Source: Streptomyces sp. NBC_01341 (lineage in GTDB: Bacteria > Actinomycetota > Actinomycetes > Streptomycetales > Streptomycetaceae). Taken from it: a stretch of 64,000 nucleotides of DNA. The translations under genes were made by a program, and so were the position numbers. The notes under the pieces were generated by a model that worked only from the letters and a program-made list of their open reading frames with translations, did not search any database and was not told where the DNA came from. The stretch spans positions 186,001 to 250,000 of the forward strand of contig NZ_CP108364.1 in NCBI RefSeq assembly GCF_035946055.1. Direction: 5' to 3'. Positions 9,406 through 18,713 of this stretch are shown one piece after another (the stretch's first letter is position 1; each line of letters begins with the position of its first letter).

Positions 9406-9963
9406 TCAGTAGTCCAGATCCAGATAGTCAATGTCGTTGATGGCGACGTCCGAAATACCTAGGGCGCGGTTTCCGCCGTCCTGGAAGTAGATGTCCTTGA
9501 ATCCTTCGGCGATGATTGTGCGCATCTGCTGGTCGCTGGCCCCGGTGTCGCGGGCGTCGAAGAGACGTTGTGCGTAGGCCGGGGGGAGGTGCACGGTGAG
9601 GCGTCGGAAGCGTCCGTCGTCGGTCGTGCCGATCGCTGCGGAGTATCCGAAGCGGGCGCGGGTCTCCACCGTGATGCCGCGGGTGCTGGCGGCCTGCTTC
9701 TGCCGGCGTTTGCGGACCTGGGGTTGCCAGCGTGTGCGCACGGCGTCGTCGATTTTCTCGGCGACGTCGGCGCGGGCGTGCTTGCGGGCGCCGCGCCGGT
9801 ACCTGTTCACGCTGTCGGCGGTGACCCCGATCTCCTGTGCGACGGCTTTGGCGCTGCCGAGTTGCTTGAGGAGGTAGCCGATCTGCCCTTTGAGGGTCTT
9901 GGGCGGGTCCTTGGTGAACGCCTCGCGGTCGGCGCGTTCGATCGCGTCGTCGATCTCCCCCAC
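9406..9963 (-). CDS. tpg: Telomere terminal protein Tpg
   Basis: At 185 aa this matches the length of Streptomyces terminal proteins, which are covalently attached to the 5' telomere ends of linear chromosomes and plasmids and prime end-patching DNA synthesis. Recognisable family sequence runs throughout: the N-terminal MGEIDDAIERADR, a helix-turn-helix-like part (KAVAQEIGVTADSVNRYRRG), TVETRARFGYSA, TVHLPPAYAQRLFDAR and the acidic C-terminal DIDYLDLDY. It starts four bases after the stop of tap on the same strand, the usual tap-tpg operon. The pair supports a linear replicon and a position in a chromosome arm. Confidence 0.93.
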   Translation of the reverse strand: MGEIDDAIERADREAFTKDPPKTLKGQIGYLLKQLGSAKAVAQEIGVTADSVNRYRRGARKHARADVAEKIDDAVRTRWQPQVRKRRQKQAASTRGITVETRARFGYSAAIGTTDDGRFRRLTVHLPPAYAQRLFDARDTGASDQQMRTIIAEGFKDIYFQDGGNRALGISDVAINDIDYLDLDY

Positions 9964-9967
9964 GGGT

Positions 9968-12091
9968 CTACTCTCCTTCGTCCAGGACGGCGTCGCCGCC
10001 CTTGATGTGGCGGGCCGGGTTGAGGCCCTTCTCCATCAGGTCGACCGCCCACAGCATCGACTGCACGCCCTCCAGTTTCGCCAGACCCGGCGTCGGGCCG
10101 AGGCGGAACCCGCCCGGCTGCGGCTTCCCGGACGTCGCGTACGGCAAGAAGTCCAGGGGGCTGTCGCCGGGGCTCGGATAGACGACACAGTCCGACAGGA
10201 CCGCCAGCGGGTACAGGCCGGTCAGCTTGACCATGTTGTTGAGCTTGCGGTGCATATTGACCCGCGCCTTGGAGATGATCGCGGCCCGGATGTCCGGGCG
10301 CCAGGTCGGGCGCTCGAGAGCCGGCCACCGCTCACCCTGCTCGTAGTGCTTGCCTTGCGGGCGCTCACGGAGCTTGCCGACACCGCCCTTGACCGTGGCC
10401 TTGATCGCGGACAGGACGGCGGCCAGCGCCGCATCGGCCTGCCTGTGCCGCTCCATCGCGGCAAGGAACTCGGCGTCCGACAGGTCCTTGGTGACACCTA
10501 GGTCGGCGAGGGTGTCGACGTACGCGGTGCGCAGCCGGTCGTGCCAGGGGTCCAGGTAGGCGCCGGTCTCGCGGCGCAGGTAGGCCTCGATCGGGGTGAC
10601 GTTGTGGCCGAGCTCCTGGGCGTAGGCGACGGTGTGCGTCTGGTACCAGGCCGGTCCTGTGGGGCGGGTGCCGTCCGGGGTGAACGGGGACGGCAGGCGC
10701 GGGTCCAGGTCGATGTGGGAGAGGTCGACGAGCCAGGAGCCGGGAATTTTCGGGCTGAACGTCGGATGGTGGAAGTGGTCGGGGGCGGACAGGCCGACGA
10801 CCAGACGGGCCGCGGCCGCGAGGAACGCGGTGTTCAGGTCCAGGCCGACCGCGAACGGCAGCGTGCACTCCTCATCCGACAGTGTGTCCACCGACCGGAC
10901 CCACTGGTAGGCCTCCTCGTTGAGGAAACCCCCGTCCCAGCCGGAGTTCACGACGACCGGGTGCTCTGCGGTGGCCTCCGGCGGCGCCGGATCCACCGGC
11001 TGCGTCCCAAGGCTGCCGGGGTTGTGGCCGGACACCCAATTCCCGGACTGCGGATCCTGCACCGCCCGGGTCGGCGGGCGCAGCGCCGTCATCAACTCGA
11101 GGCCGGAGACGGCGGTCGAGCCGCGCGGCGTGGTGACTCGCTGCGCGTAGGTGCCTAGGACGCGGGCGATGTCGGCCGGCGCCATCTCCGCGACACCGGG
11201 CCAGGACCGTTCATCGAGGGCGTCCCAGGACAGGATCGCCAGCTGCACGCACTGCCGCTCGCGCCCTTGGGCTTTGCGGTAGATGCGGGCCCAGGGGCCG
11301 AATCCGCGCTGGGTGAGCTGCCACTTCGCCCTGACCACCTGCTGGACGGCCGGGTGGTCCTCGGGCAGGCGCAGGGAGCGGCGCTGCTCGTGGCCCTCCA
11401 GGCGCTCCGGCAGCCCGAGCCTCACGGCGGCCGCCGCCGTGAGCACGATCAGCGGGTCGGAGTCCTTGCCGTACCGGTTCAACTTCGCGGCACCCAGACC
11501 GGACTCACGCAGCGTCCACTCCACCAGCTCCGGCACAATGGTGGCGGGGCAGTCCAGCACGATCCCGTCGGCCCCGTAGGCGCAGCCGTCGCCGTCCAGC
11601 ACCGCGAGAGGCCCGTGCGGAAACCGCGGATCCACAGCCGGCCCTGCGGCCTTCTTCGCCGCCGGACGGCGGGACGACGTCGCCGGACGCGCGGCCGGAA
11701 CATCCGCCGGGACATGAGTGACCGGCACCGGGGATGCGGCCAGTTCCGCTGGTTCAGTTGCGGTGCCGCTCTGGCCGGTGAACGTCTCCCCGGCTCGCTC
11801 CGGCTCGACTGCAGCAAACGGGGCAGGCGCGGTGGTGGGATGGGCAGTGTGCTTGGCGGCCCAGCCCTTCAGCAGGCGCTGATAGGCGCCCAGGCGCGGC
11901 TCCTTCGGCTCCGAGCGGCCGTTCTCCCAGTTCTTGATGCTCTGCGTCGAGGTCTTCAACGCGACCGCGAGACGCGCCTGGGTAATCCCCGCGGCCTCCC
12001 GCAGCCGGGCCCGCTCCGCCGGCGGCGGAAGCTGTGGTTCCTCCGCCAGCAGGGCGTCGATGTTCGCGAACAGCTCTTCCTCGGATGCCAT
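9968..12091 (-). CDS. tap: Telomere-associated protein Tap
   Basis: This 707-aa protein is the expected partner of Tpg. In Streptomyces, Tap binds the single-stranded telomere overhang and recruits the terminal protein. The N-terminus has an XRE-type helix-turn-helix (about residues 22-60: GITQARLAVALKTSTQSIKNW), then an Ala/Pro-rich linker, then a long domain with LDGDGCAYGADG, YPLAVLSDCVVYPS and a C-terminal MLWAVDLMEKGLNPARHIKGGD. The ATG chosen (MASEEELF) has GAGGTAG just upstream; an in-frame start 27 bases earlier is possible. Length and order with tpg fit known tap genes (about 700-740 aa). Confidence 0.92.
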   Translation of the reverse strand: MASEEELFANIDALLAEEPQLPPPAERARLREAAGITQARLAVALKTSTQSIKNWENGRSEPKEPRLGAYQRLLKGWAAKHTAHPTTAPAPFAAVEPERAGETFTGQSGTATEPAELAASPVPVTHVPADVPAARPATSSRRPAAKKAAGPAVDPRFPHGPLAVLDGDGCAYGADGIVLDCPATIVPELVEWTLRESGLGAAKLNRYGKDSDPLIVLTAAAAVRLGLPERLEGHEQRRSLRLPEDHPAVQQVVRAKWQLTQRGFGPWARIYRKAQGRERQCVQLAILSWDALDERSWPGVAEMAPADIARVLGTYAQRVTTPRGSTAVSGLELMTALRPPTRAVQDPQSGNWVSGHNPGSLGTQPVDPAPPEATAEHPVVVNSGWDGGFLNEEAYQWVRSVDTLSDEECTLPFAVGLDLNTAFLAAAARLVVGLSAPDHFHHPTFSPKIPGSWLVDLSHIDLDPRLPSPFTPDGTRPTGPAWYQTHTVAYAQELGHNVTPIEAYLRRETGAYLDPWHDRLRTAYVDTLADLGVTKDLSDAEFLAAMERHRQADAALAAVLSAIKATVKGGVGKLRERPQGKHYEQGERWPALERPTWRPDIRAAIISKARVNMHRKLNNMVKLTGLYPLAVLSDCVVYPSPGDSPLDFLPYATSGKPQPGGFRLGPTPGLAKLEGVQSMLWAVDLMEKGLNPARHIKGGDAVLDEGE

Positions 12092-12118
12092 GACTACCTC
12101 CACCCTGAACACTAGCAA

Positions 12119-12469
12119 TTTCCCACCTACTCCTTAACCATATTATTTAACTCGATCGAAGATCCATTGACCTGTACCGGTGCGAGGCACTGTCGATGGT
12201 CGGCGCATGATGGCCGTCATGGAAAACGCAGTCGAGAAGATCAAGGTCGGTTGGCGGCCGGTTCGGCAGTTGGACCGCACCTGATGTTCCGGTGGTCGAC
12301 GCGGTGAGCTCGCGGTTCGCCAGTGACGTGGGCGACATCAGATGACCTGCGGGCCCGGCCAACCGAAGGACGGCCTTGCCGACCGGCTGCTCATCCGGCC
12401 GGAGATCTCCTGGCCATCCTGGCGCGGCGCATGCCCCGTCTCTGAAACACCGGCCGGCGACGGCTTCCG
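12119..12469. other. Upstream region of tap, no gene seen
   Basis: The first 60 bases upstream of tap are locally AT-rich (TTAACCATATTATTTAACTC at about 12133-12152), a plausible promoter for the tap-tpg operon. The rest has reading frames but none looks like protein. Confidence 0.35.
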
Positions 12470-12831
12470 GAATTTCCTCATGGCAACGCGAGGCGGATGT
12501 GACAGCGAGGGAACCGCGCGGGTCCCGACCGTCCCTCGACTTGGCCTTCGCCGACGCGGAGCAGGGCAGGCCACTGGCCTTCGCCCTCATGAAGAATTGG
12601 CAGCGGAGGGTGCCGGGCCACGACCTCGTCGGTTTCCGCACGATGCCGGCCTTCGCAAAGGACGGACGGGAGCGCTACGGCCTCGCACCCGACAGGCGGG
12701 CGCGATTCGTGCGCTGTTTGTCCGAGAGCGCTCAACCAGATCTGCCCCTCCCGTCACGCGCTGCCCGGACCTACCTCGACATCCTGATCACCGCGGCGCA
12801 GCGGCATCTGTCCCACAGGAGCCAGTCGTGA
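12470..12831 (+). pseudogene. Fic-domain protein remnant
   Basis: The frame from about 12520 reads PLAFALMKNWQRRV, FRTMPAFAKDGRERYGL and LPSRAARTYLDI, which resembles the segment before the catalytic motif in Streptomyces Fic-family proteins. Intact proteins continue into an HPFxxGN active-site loop. Here the sequence goes straight to LITAAQRHLSHRSQS and stops, so the catalytic half is missing and the N-terminus is also unclear. The stop codon overlaps the GTG of the next frame, so the two were once co-translated. The family assignment rests on memory of the pattern and is tentative. Confidence 0.4.
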
Positions 12832-13248
12832 TCGAACGCGACGTCCTGCTCAACGAGCTCGCGCAGGGGCTACGCCCGATGTCAGAGGGGCATCGAATGG
12901 TTCGACGGCCTCGGCCAGGAAGAGCAGTCCGAAGTGCTGCTGTTCCTGCGCCATCACTGCGTCCAGGCGCGCGCAGTCACCGAGGACGAACCGGAGAGCA
13001 TCCGCCGTGCCGGGCTGCGCCCGACGCATACACCCGCAGTGCTGATCTCACGAGGCCGGATGGACGAGCAGCCGGGAAAGATCGCCGGTCTCGCGCCTCT
13101 CGACGAACGACGGAAGGCGTTCAGGCTACTGATCGCGGTGCTCGCGATTGCCGACGCGCGGCGCCACGAGCGTTTCCGCTCCGTCGGCTGCAGGCACTGG
13201 TGGCACAGACTGTCCCCGTCGCCTGACAACCCAGCGCCGCACTCCTGA
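12828..13248 (+). pseudogene. DUF5958-type protein, single-base frameshift
   Basis: The GTG start (VIERDVLLNELAQGLRPMSEG) reads well up to about 12890. Sense then continues in the next frame as IEWFDGLGQEEQSEVLLFL and on to DERRKAFRLLIAVLAIADARRHERF and a terminal HWWHRLS. One extra base in the GGGGC run at 12887-12891 accounts for the shift. Corrected, the product would be about 140 aa and looks like the short DUF5958 family common in Streptomyces, whose function is not known. Either the gene is dead or this is a homopolymer sequencing error. Confidence 0.6.
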
Positions 13249-13527
13249 AAGTCAGTTCCCTGTTGAGCGTTGTCTGCGGATCGGATCGGCAGCCGTTCAC
13301 GCGCGTTGGTTCAGAGCTCGTGTCAGCTCGCGGTTGGCGGCGTCCGCGTGACCATGCCCACCTTCAGATCCGGTCCGGGCCCCGCGAAGCCACGGCTTCC
13401 GGGCGGCACCCCACCATCGGCCGGGCGCCGCGGGCACCCCGCACCACCCCGTGGATGGTGCGGCGCTTGGGTGTGTGGGCGTGGGCCCCCTCCTGTTACC
13501 GCGACCGGACCCGCGCCACGCACGGCG

Positions 13528-15030
13528 TCAAGGCAGAGGTATGGTCACCTCGTCCTCAACCGGAGGATCGATCTCGTGGTCGAGAGTCCCGGTCGCCGAG
13601 TAACAGCGCAGACGGACCGAGGTAGGCGTGACGTCCAGCCTCAGGAAGCACTTGAAGAACGGCGGGCTGTACGTCGCCGAACCCGGCGAGAATAGCTGCG
13701 TGTAGGTCTTGCGCACCGGCAGCCGGACATGCGTGTTGCGGTCGGGGCGGCGACCGGCACCAAGGAGACTGGCTACCAGGCGGATACGCCGGGTGACGCG
13801 AACGGGCTCCCCCTGCGCGCGGGTCGGCGGGACGCCGAGCCGTTCCGCGATCACCGCGGTGGCCTCAGCCTCGGTCAGCGTGAAGAAGCGGGGCATCCGC
13901 AGCCGGCGCCCATAAAGCCTGCTGTAGAAGGCCAGCGAGTCGCCGCGCAGCGGATAGCAGCGGAACTCGTCCTCCGTGACGTTGGATACGGAGACCCGCG
14001 GGACCGTGTGCGTGGCGTGCATGAACGCCCCGCCGCCACCGGCGACGACGTACTGGATCGTGCGTCCGCCGTCCACCCGTACCGGATACCGCTGGTAGTT
14101 GTGGATGTCGCCACCGATCGCCGCGACGTAGTGGTGCTCCGGGTCGCGCACGATGGCATCCACCGTGCCGCCGCCCTCGATGGTGCACGGGTGGTGCTCG
14201 CCGTCCACATACAGCGGGGACCCGGTCACCAGTATCTTGGGCCGTTCACCCCGCGACACTTCGCGGAGCCAGCGACCCTGTTCGGCGTCGATGGTGCCCA
14301 ACAGGCCCGTGTCGACACCTATGATCCGTATCGGCCCGGCATCGATGGCCCAGTACGGGCCCGGCTGGACGGCCTGTTGGGACGGCTCCGAGCGCAGCGC
14401 CTCTGCCTCGGCCAGACGTTGCTCGTCGGTCCTGCCCGGCGAGTGCCAGAGCAGCGAGCGGAACCAGGCCCGTGTCAGGGGGCGGGGCCGCGCCTCGGGC
14501 GCCAGCGGCGGTGACTCGCAGAAGACCCGCATGAAGCCTTGCAGGCCCTCGTACCAGTCATGGTTGCCCGGTATCGCGTAGATGGGCGCCGGGTAGTCGC
14601 GGTAGGGGCGGAAGAACTTCGTGCCGTAGTCGTCGATGCCGCCCACCGGGTAGATCACGTCACTGGCGAGCACGGCGAAGTCTGTTCCCTGACTTACCTT
14701 CAGGAAGCCCGGCACCACGGCGTACTGGGGATCGTCACCTTCACCGGTGTCACCGATGACCATGAACGAGAAGTGGTCGGCGTCCGTGCGGCGGACCACC
14801 GCGTCGGTCGGCGCGCCCGCGGCCACGGCCTGCTCCACCCAGCGACTACGGGTCCGGCCCGTCGGGTCCCCGAGCAAGGAGGCGAGGACGCCGTTGCGGG
14901 CGGGCCACAGCGTTCTCGGATTCAGCCACGAGAGCTTCTCGACTTGGTCAGGCATCAGCCTTTTGTACGTGCCGGGCTGGGAGTTCCCCCAGCCGGCGCC
15001 TTCTGGTGTGTCGCGTGAGGAGTGAGGCAC
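13528..15030 (-). CDS. Calcineurin-like metallophosphoesterase
   Basis: About 500 aa with the dimetal phosphoesterase signature: VIGDTGEGDD (first metal motif), VLASDVIYPVGG, then AIPGNHDWYEGL (GNHD box) and GGDIHNYQRYP (the late GxH motif). The first motif has Asp but not the usual DxH. No signal peptide or membrane segment is evident. The GTG at 15030 (VPHSS) is used because the upstream extension is Pro/Arg-rich and does not look like protein. An internal ATG at 14955 (MPDQVEKL) is also possible and no strong Shine-Dalgarno decides between them. The substrate is unknown. Confidence 0.85.
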   Translation of the reverse strand: MPHSSRDTPEGAGWGNSQPGTYKRLMPDQVEKLSWLNPRTLWPARNGVLASLLGDPTGRTRSRWVEQAVAAGAPTDAVVRRTDADHFSFMVIGDTGEGDDPQYAVVPGFLKVSQGTDFAVLASDVIYPVGGIDDYGTKFFRPYRDYPAPIYAIPGNHDWYEGLQGFMRVFCESPPLAPEARPRPLTRAWFRSLLWHSPGRTDEQRLAEAEALRSEPSQQAVQPGPYWAIDAGPIRIIGVDTGLLGTIDAEQGRWLREVSRGERPKILVTGSPLYVDGEHHPCTIEGGGTVDAIVRDPEHHYVAAIGGDIHNYQRYPVRVDGGRTIQYVVAGGGGAFMHATHTVPRVSVSNVTEDEFRCYPLRGDSLAFYSRLYGRRLRMPRFFTLTEAEATAVIAERLGVPPTRAQGEPVRVTRRIRLVASLLGAGRRPDRNTHVRLPVRKTYTQLFSPGSATYSPPFFKCFLRLDVTPTSVRLRCYSATGTLDHEIDPPVEDEVTIPLP

Positions 15031-15182
15031 GGGTGCACGGTAACAACCGGTCTTCCGTGCACCCGGAGCAGGGGCCGGCGGCCCGCGGCGGGGCTCAGAC
15101 GGCCGGGTATGACCTCGCGGCAGAACCAACGATGTCCAAGATCATGGGGAAGCTTCACGCACTGGCCTGGCCGGCGCCGGTT

Positions 15183-15232
15183 CCGGGAGCGTCCGAGACC
15201 GGTGCCGCTGCGGCGGCCTCGGACGCTCCCGG
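15183..15232 (-). terminator. Strong hairpin downstream of the small secreted protein gene
   Basis: Arms CCGGGAGCGTCCGAGACC and GGCCTCGGACGCTCCCGG pair over 18 positions with one mismatch around a 14-base loop. It lies 75 bases after the stop of the secreted-protein gene on the minus strand and before the phosphoesterase start, so it separates the two transcription units. Confidence 0.7.
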
Positions 15233-15306
15233 GGGGGGTGTCATGCTCAGAAGGCACCCCCGCGTTCCCGCCCATCATCCGGGCGGAGCCACGGTGACGC
15301 CCGCGG

Positions 15307-15762
15307 TTAGATGTTCTGGTATCCCGAGCAGGTTGAGTAGAGCCACGGAATCTGCTGGCCGTACTCCCACTTCGTTCCCCAGTATTCACCACACATGTTT
15401 ACTGACACGATCTTGGAGGACCAGTTGGCGGAATCCGACCCGCCGGCGGTCGTCCCGATGTGCCCCGTCGATCCGTCAGCCAGCTTCACATACATGTCTC
15501 CGGACGTGTACTGCTTGCCTGAGGCGACGTAAATCCAGCCCCAACTCACGCCTGATCCAGGACAGTTGTCGACCTTCGCCTGCACATTTCCGGAGTTCAA
15601 GCTGTTGGTCACGGTGCACCCCTGAGCGCTCGCCGGGGCCGCCAAGGCGGGCGAGGCAGCGGCGGTGGAGAGGGCGCCCAGCGAGAGTGCCACGGCAGCA
15701 CCCGCCCCGAGCATCTTACCGACCCGTCCCTTACCGAACATCTTCCCAACCGCGATCGTCAC
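15307..15762 (-). CDS. Small secreted protein (family A, paralogue 1)
   Basis: A 151-aa protein from a GTG with AGAGGGA just upstream. The N-terminus has basic residues, then a hydrophobic run (MLGAGAAVALSLGAL) and an Ala-rich cleavage region (ASPALAAPASA), a typical Sec signal peptide. The mature part of about 105 residues has NCPGSGVSWGWIYV, SANWSSKIVSVNMCGEYW and a C-terminal LYSTCSGYQNI with four cysteines in all. It aligns by eye with the protein encoded at 27705-28106 (VQAKVDNCPGSG against VEAQADNNPGSG; SANWSSKI against SANLSKDI). No known function; probably an extracellular beta-rich domain. Confidence 0.75.
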   Translation of the reverse strand: MTIAVGKMFGKGRVGKMLGAGAAVALSLGALSTAAASPALAAPASAQGCTVTNSLNSGNVQAKVDNCPGSGVSWGWIYVASGKQYTSGDMYVKLADGSTGHIGTTAGGSDSANWSSKIVSVNMCGEYWGTKWEYGQQIPWLYSTCSGYQNI

Positions 15763-15932
15763 GTTGATTCCCTCTGTAACTAAAACACTCAGCACGGTCC
15801 CGCATCCCCACACAAGCGATGCTTTTGCATTTGACGCACCCGAGAGGGGGGTAACGAAACCGCAAGATTGACACGGCAACAATGTCTGTGGAGTGACAGC
15901 ACGTCAACTTCAGCGCCAGTGAGGAGAACCAC

Positions 15933-16340
15933 ATGAACTCAGCAGACTCCGAACTCGTTCTACGGCCAGGGCGCCCCTCCAACTGTCGAGCGACACCCAG
16001 TTTCGTTGGAAGTTTGGTTACGCGCTACCTCCCGGATCTCCGACACGAGGGGCGTGTTGGTGCGATATACCGCCGACTCTGGAGGTCAGCGCAGGGAGCC
16101 GAAGAGGCTGTTCTTCCTGAACTCTTCCGAACCTTCCGCCTTCTGAGCGATGCGGGCCGCAGCCCTTTCCTGTTCGCGTCTCTTAGGGCTCGCAGAGAAT
16201 CAAAGTGTTGCTTCCCGCGGCTCGGCTCGTTGGTGTGGTATGCGCATATCTGGCGAGGCACGTGGTCAACTTGCGGTGAAGTTACAGGTTTTGTTCCCAC
16301 ACCTGGACGAGCGGCAGCGCCGTCTGCTGATGGGGGCTGA
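15933..16340 (+). CDS. Hypothetical frame disrupted by an IS remnant
   Basis: The ATG has a good Shine-Dalgarno (GAGGAGA, 6 bases away). The first 60 residues (MNSADSELVLRPGRPSN) are unrecognised, and the 3' part runs over the start of the adjacent ISAzo13 transposase. The well-formed start suggests a real gene whose remainder was removed by the insertion. The frame may equally be fortuitous. Confidence 0.25.
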   Translation: MNSADSELVLRPGRPSNCRATPSFVGSLVTRYLPDLRHEGRVGAIYRRLWRSAQGAEEAVLPELFRTFRLLSDAGRSPFLFASLRARRESKCCFPRLGSLVWYAHIWRGTWSTCGEVTGFVPTPGRAAAPSADGG

Positions 16341-17460
16341 GGCCAGGATCCTGGGACACGGCGGAATCCGGGCGGTCGCTCAGGCGGCCGAGGTCAGCGA
16401 GACCACCGTCCGCAAAGGCGTGGACGAGTTGGAGGCGGGGGCGGAACCGCGGGGCCGGGTTCGCCGTCTTGGTGGCGGGCGCAAGCGGGCGGCCGAGGTA
16501 GATCCCGGACTGCGGCCCGCGCTGTTGGCCCTGGTCGAGCCGGAAATGCGCGGGGATCCGATGTCACCGCTGCGATGGACGACGAAGTCCACCCGCAGAC
16601 TCGCCGACGAGCTCACCAGGCAGGGGCACCGTGTCTCGGCGGATACCGTCGCCGACCTGCTGAGGGAGGAGGGGTTCAGCCTCCAGGCCAACGCCAAGAC
16701 TGTCGAGGGAGCTCAGCATCCCGACCGAGATGCCCAGTTCCGCTACATCAACGACCGGGCCAAGGAGCATATGGGAGTCGGCGACCCGGTGATCAGCGTC
16801 GATACCCAAGAAGAAGGAGCTGATCGGCCAGGACAAGAATGAGGGCTGCGAGTGGCGTCCGAAAGGACTGCCGACCCAGGTCAGGACTCATGACTTCCTG
16901 GACCGGCAGGGACCGGGCAAGGCCATCCCTTACGGGATCTACGACGTCGCCGCGAACACCGGCTGGGTCAGTGTCGGCACCGATCACGACACGGACGCGT
17001 ACGCCGTGGCTTCGATCCCTCACTGGTGGAAGGTCCGTGGCAGTAACGACTACTGCCCTCAGGCCACCCGGCTGCTGATCACCGCGGACGCGGGCGGCTG
17101 CAACGGATACCGCACCCGCGCCTGGAAGACCGAACTTGCCACCCTGGCCGCCGAGACCGGCCAGGAGATCACGGTCTGCCACATGCCTCCGGGCACCTCG
17201 AAGTGAAACAAGATCGAGCACCGGCTGGTCTCCCACATCTCCATGAACTGGCGAGGCAGGCCCCTGAACAGCCACGACATCATCGTGAACAGCATCAAGG
17301 CCACCACCACTCACACCGGGCTGAGAGTCCACGCCGAACTCGACCCGGGCACCTACGAGACCGGCATCAAGGTCACCGACAAAGACATCGACGCCCCGCC
17401 CATGTACCGGCACCGCTTCCACGGCGACTGGAACTACACGCTCCACCCCCAACACTGCGA
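16240..17460 (+). pseudogene. ISAzo13-family transposase, frameshift plus nonsense mutation
   Basis: The start MRISGEARGQLAVK, then LFPHLDERQRRLLMGAEAR, RAVAQAAEVSETTVRKGVDEL, MSPLRWTTKSTRRLADEL and GVGDPVISVDT match the N-terminal two thirds of ISAzo13-type transposases. At 16805-16807 an extra C breaks the frame; sense resumes as KKKELIGQDKNEGCEWRPKG. At 17204-17206 a TGA stands where TGG is expected (GTSK-stop-NKIEHRLVSHIS). The frame then runs on to YTLHPQHCD near 17460. With both lesions the gene cannot make an active enzyme. No clear terminal repeats were found. Confidence 0.85.
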
Positions 17461-17499
17461 CACAGTCGGCGCGGACAAAGGACCGCGGCCAGCCGAAGG

Positions 17500-17928
17500 G
17501 CCTGTCCTCACGGCCCTGCGCTCACGATCTGCGCAATTCGGACCTGACCGGTATGACCGAGCGGCGCTGGACGAACGCGTCGAGCAGGTGTCCCAGGGAC
17601 TCGATGAGCTACGTGAACACGGGCGGTCCCAGCAGCGAGGAAGAGACCGCATCCGGGCTCGCGGCGCCGGGGCCAAGACAGGCTGACCACCGCAGACAGA
17701 GTCCTGGCCACCGTGCTCTACCTGCGCAAACTTGGCTCTCGAGACCTGATCGGTCAGCTATTTGGAGTCAACGGCAGCACCATCACCAGGGCCGTGCACC
17801 AAGTCCAGCCGCTCCTCGCCGAGAACGGCCACACCATCCAACCCTCGACAGCCAGGTTCCGCACACCCGCTGACGTCACCGCATTCATCTCCAACAGCAG
17901 ACCCACGAAGATCAACTCAACATGTTGA
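17500..17928 (+). pseudogene. IS5-type (DDE_4) transposase N-terminal remnant
   Basis: Directly after the ISAzo13 remnant, one frame reads DERVEQVSQGLDELREHGRS then RIRARGAGAKT. After a one-base shift near 17680 another frame reads RLTTADRVLATVLYLRKLG, LFGVNGSTITRAVHQVQPLL and FRTPADVTAFISNSRPTKI, then stops. This is the N-terminal helix-turn-helix part of a DDE_4-type transposase; the catalytic domain is absent. Two different transposase fragments abut here without a gene between them. Confidence 0.65.
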
Positions 17929-18038
17929 TTCTCTTCGAGCCCTTACGAGTTGGTGCCGCTGATAAGGCTGAACGAAGCGACGCCCTGACGTTTGCTTCGA
18001 GGGGTGGCGAGACGGACCTCCCGCCACCCCCCGTCACA

Positions 18039-18710
18039 TCAGTCCCTTTGGAGACCCGGGTCGACTGCGCTCTCCGGGTGGCTGAGACGTTCGCCGAGGG
18101 CCGCCAGCGCTGCCCGGTAGGGTCCGTCCAGCGACGGCACATAGCGTTTGACCGCGCGCAGGAAGAGGCGGAAGCCGAGGTCGGCGCACGCCCCGGTGAT
18201 CACCTGCTCCAGCGCCGGTACCAGGGGGCCGGGCAGCGGCAGCGGGTTGAACACCTCTCCCTCCTCATGCGCCCGCGTCAGCGCGGCGGCCGCCGGCGCT
18301 ATCGCCCTGTGCGCCGCGGCGCGCAACGCCTCGTCCGTCACGGGTTCGGCAGCGGGCGGGGTGAAGCCGGGATCACGGGCCGACTCCGCCGCGAGCCAGG
18401 TCGATTCGATCCGCTCCAGCCACTCCCGCGCTCCGACTTGCTGCTTGGCCGGATCGAGCGCGTGGTCGGTCGATCCGACCCAGGCCGTGCGGATCGTGTC
18501 GTCCGACAGGCCGGAGTCCAGCAGCCGACGTACGTCACGGCTCAATTGCAGGGACGCGGGGTGGCCGAGCTCCCGGACCGACCGTTCGGTGATCAGGAGT
18601 ATGGCCGAGGCGGGCCCCTTGTCGATGAGGCAGTCCATCTCCGCGTGACGCAGTTCCGTCAGATCGTCGCACTGCTCGGAGAGCCAGGCGAGGCCGGTCT
18701 CGTATGTCAA
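18039..18710 (-). CDS. Conserved hypothetical protein, 223 aa
   Basis: The TTG start has GGAG 7 bases upstream, and that GGAG overlaps the stop codon of the preceding gene, so the two are tightly coupled. The sequence is helical and acidic (MDCLIDKGPASAILLI, LSRDVRRLLDSGLSDDTIRTAWVG, EWLERIESTWLAAE) with no signal peptide or membrane segment. I do not recognise a domain. The arrangement of a short upstream gene with a secreted-toxin-like tail and a soluble acidic downstream partner would fit a toxin/immunity pair, but that is only a suggestion. Confidence 0.6.
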   Translation of the reverse strand: MTYETGLAWLSEQCDDLTELRHAEMDCLIDKGPASAILLITERSVRELGHPASLQLSRDVRRLLDSGLSDDTIRTAWVGSTDHALDPAKQQVGAREWLERIESTWLAAESARDPGFTPPAAEPVTDEALRAAAHRAIAPAAAALTRAHEEGEVFNPLPLPGPLVPALEQVITGACADLGFRLFLRAVKRYVPSLDGPYRAALAALGERLSHPESAVDPGLQRD

Positions 18711-18713
18711 TGG

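Noticed and set aside
12342..13226. A single 294-codon gene covering the Fic and DUF5958 remnants
   Set aside because: Its frame matches neither remnant for most of its length; the protein-like sequence switches between two frames.
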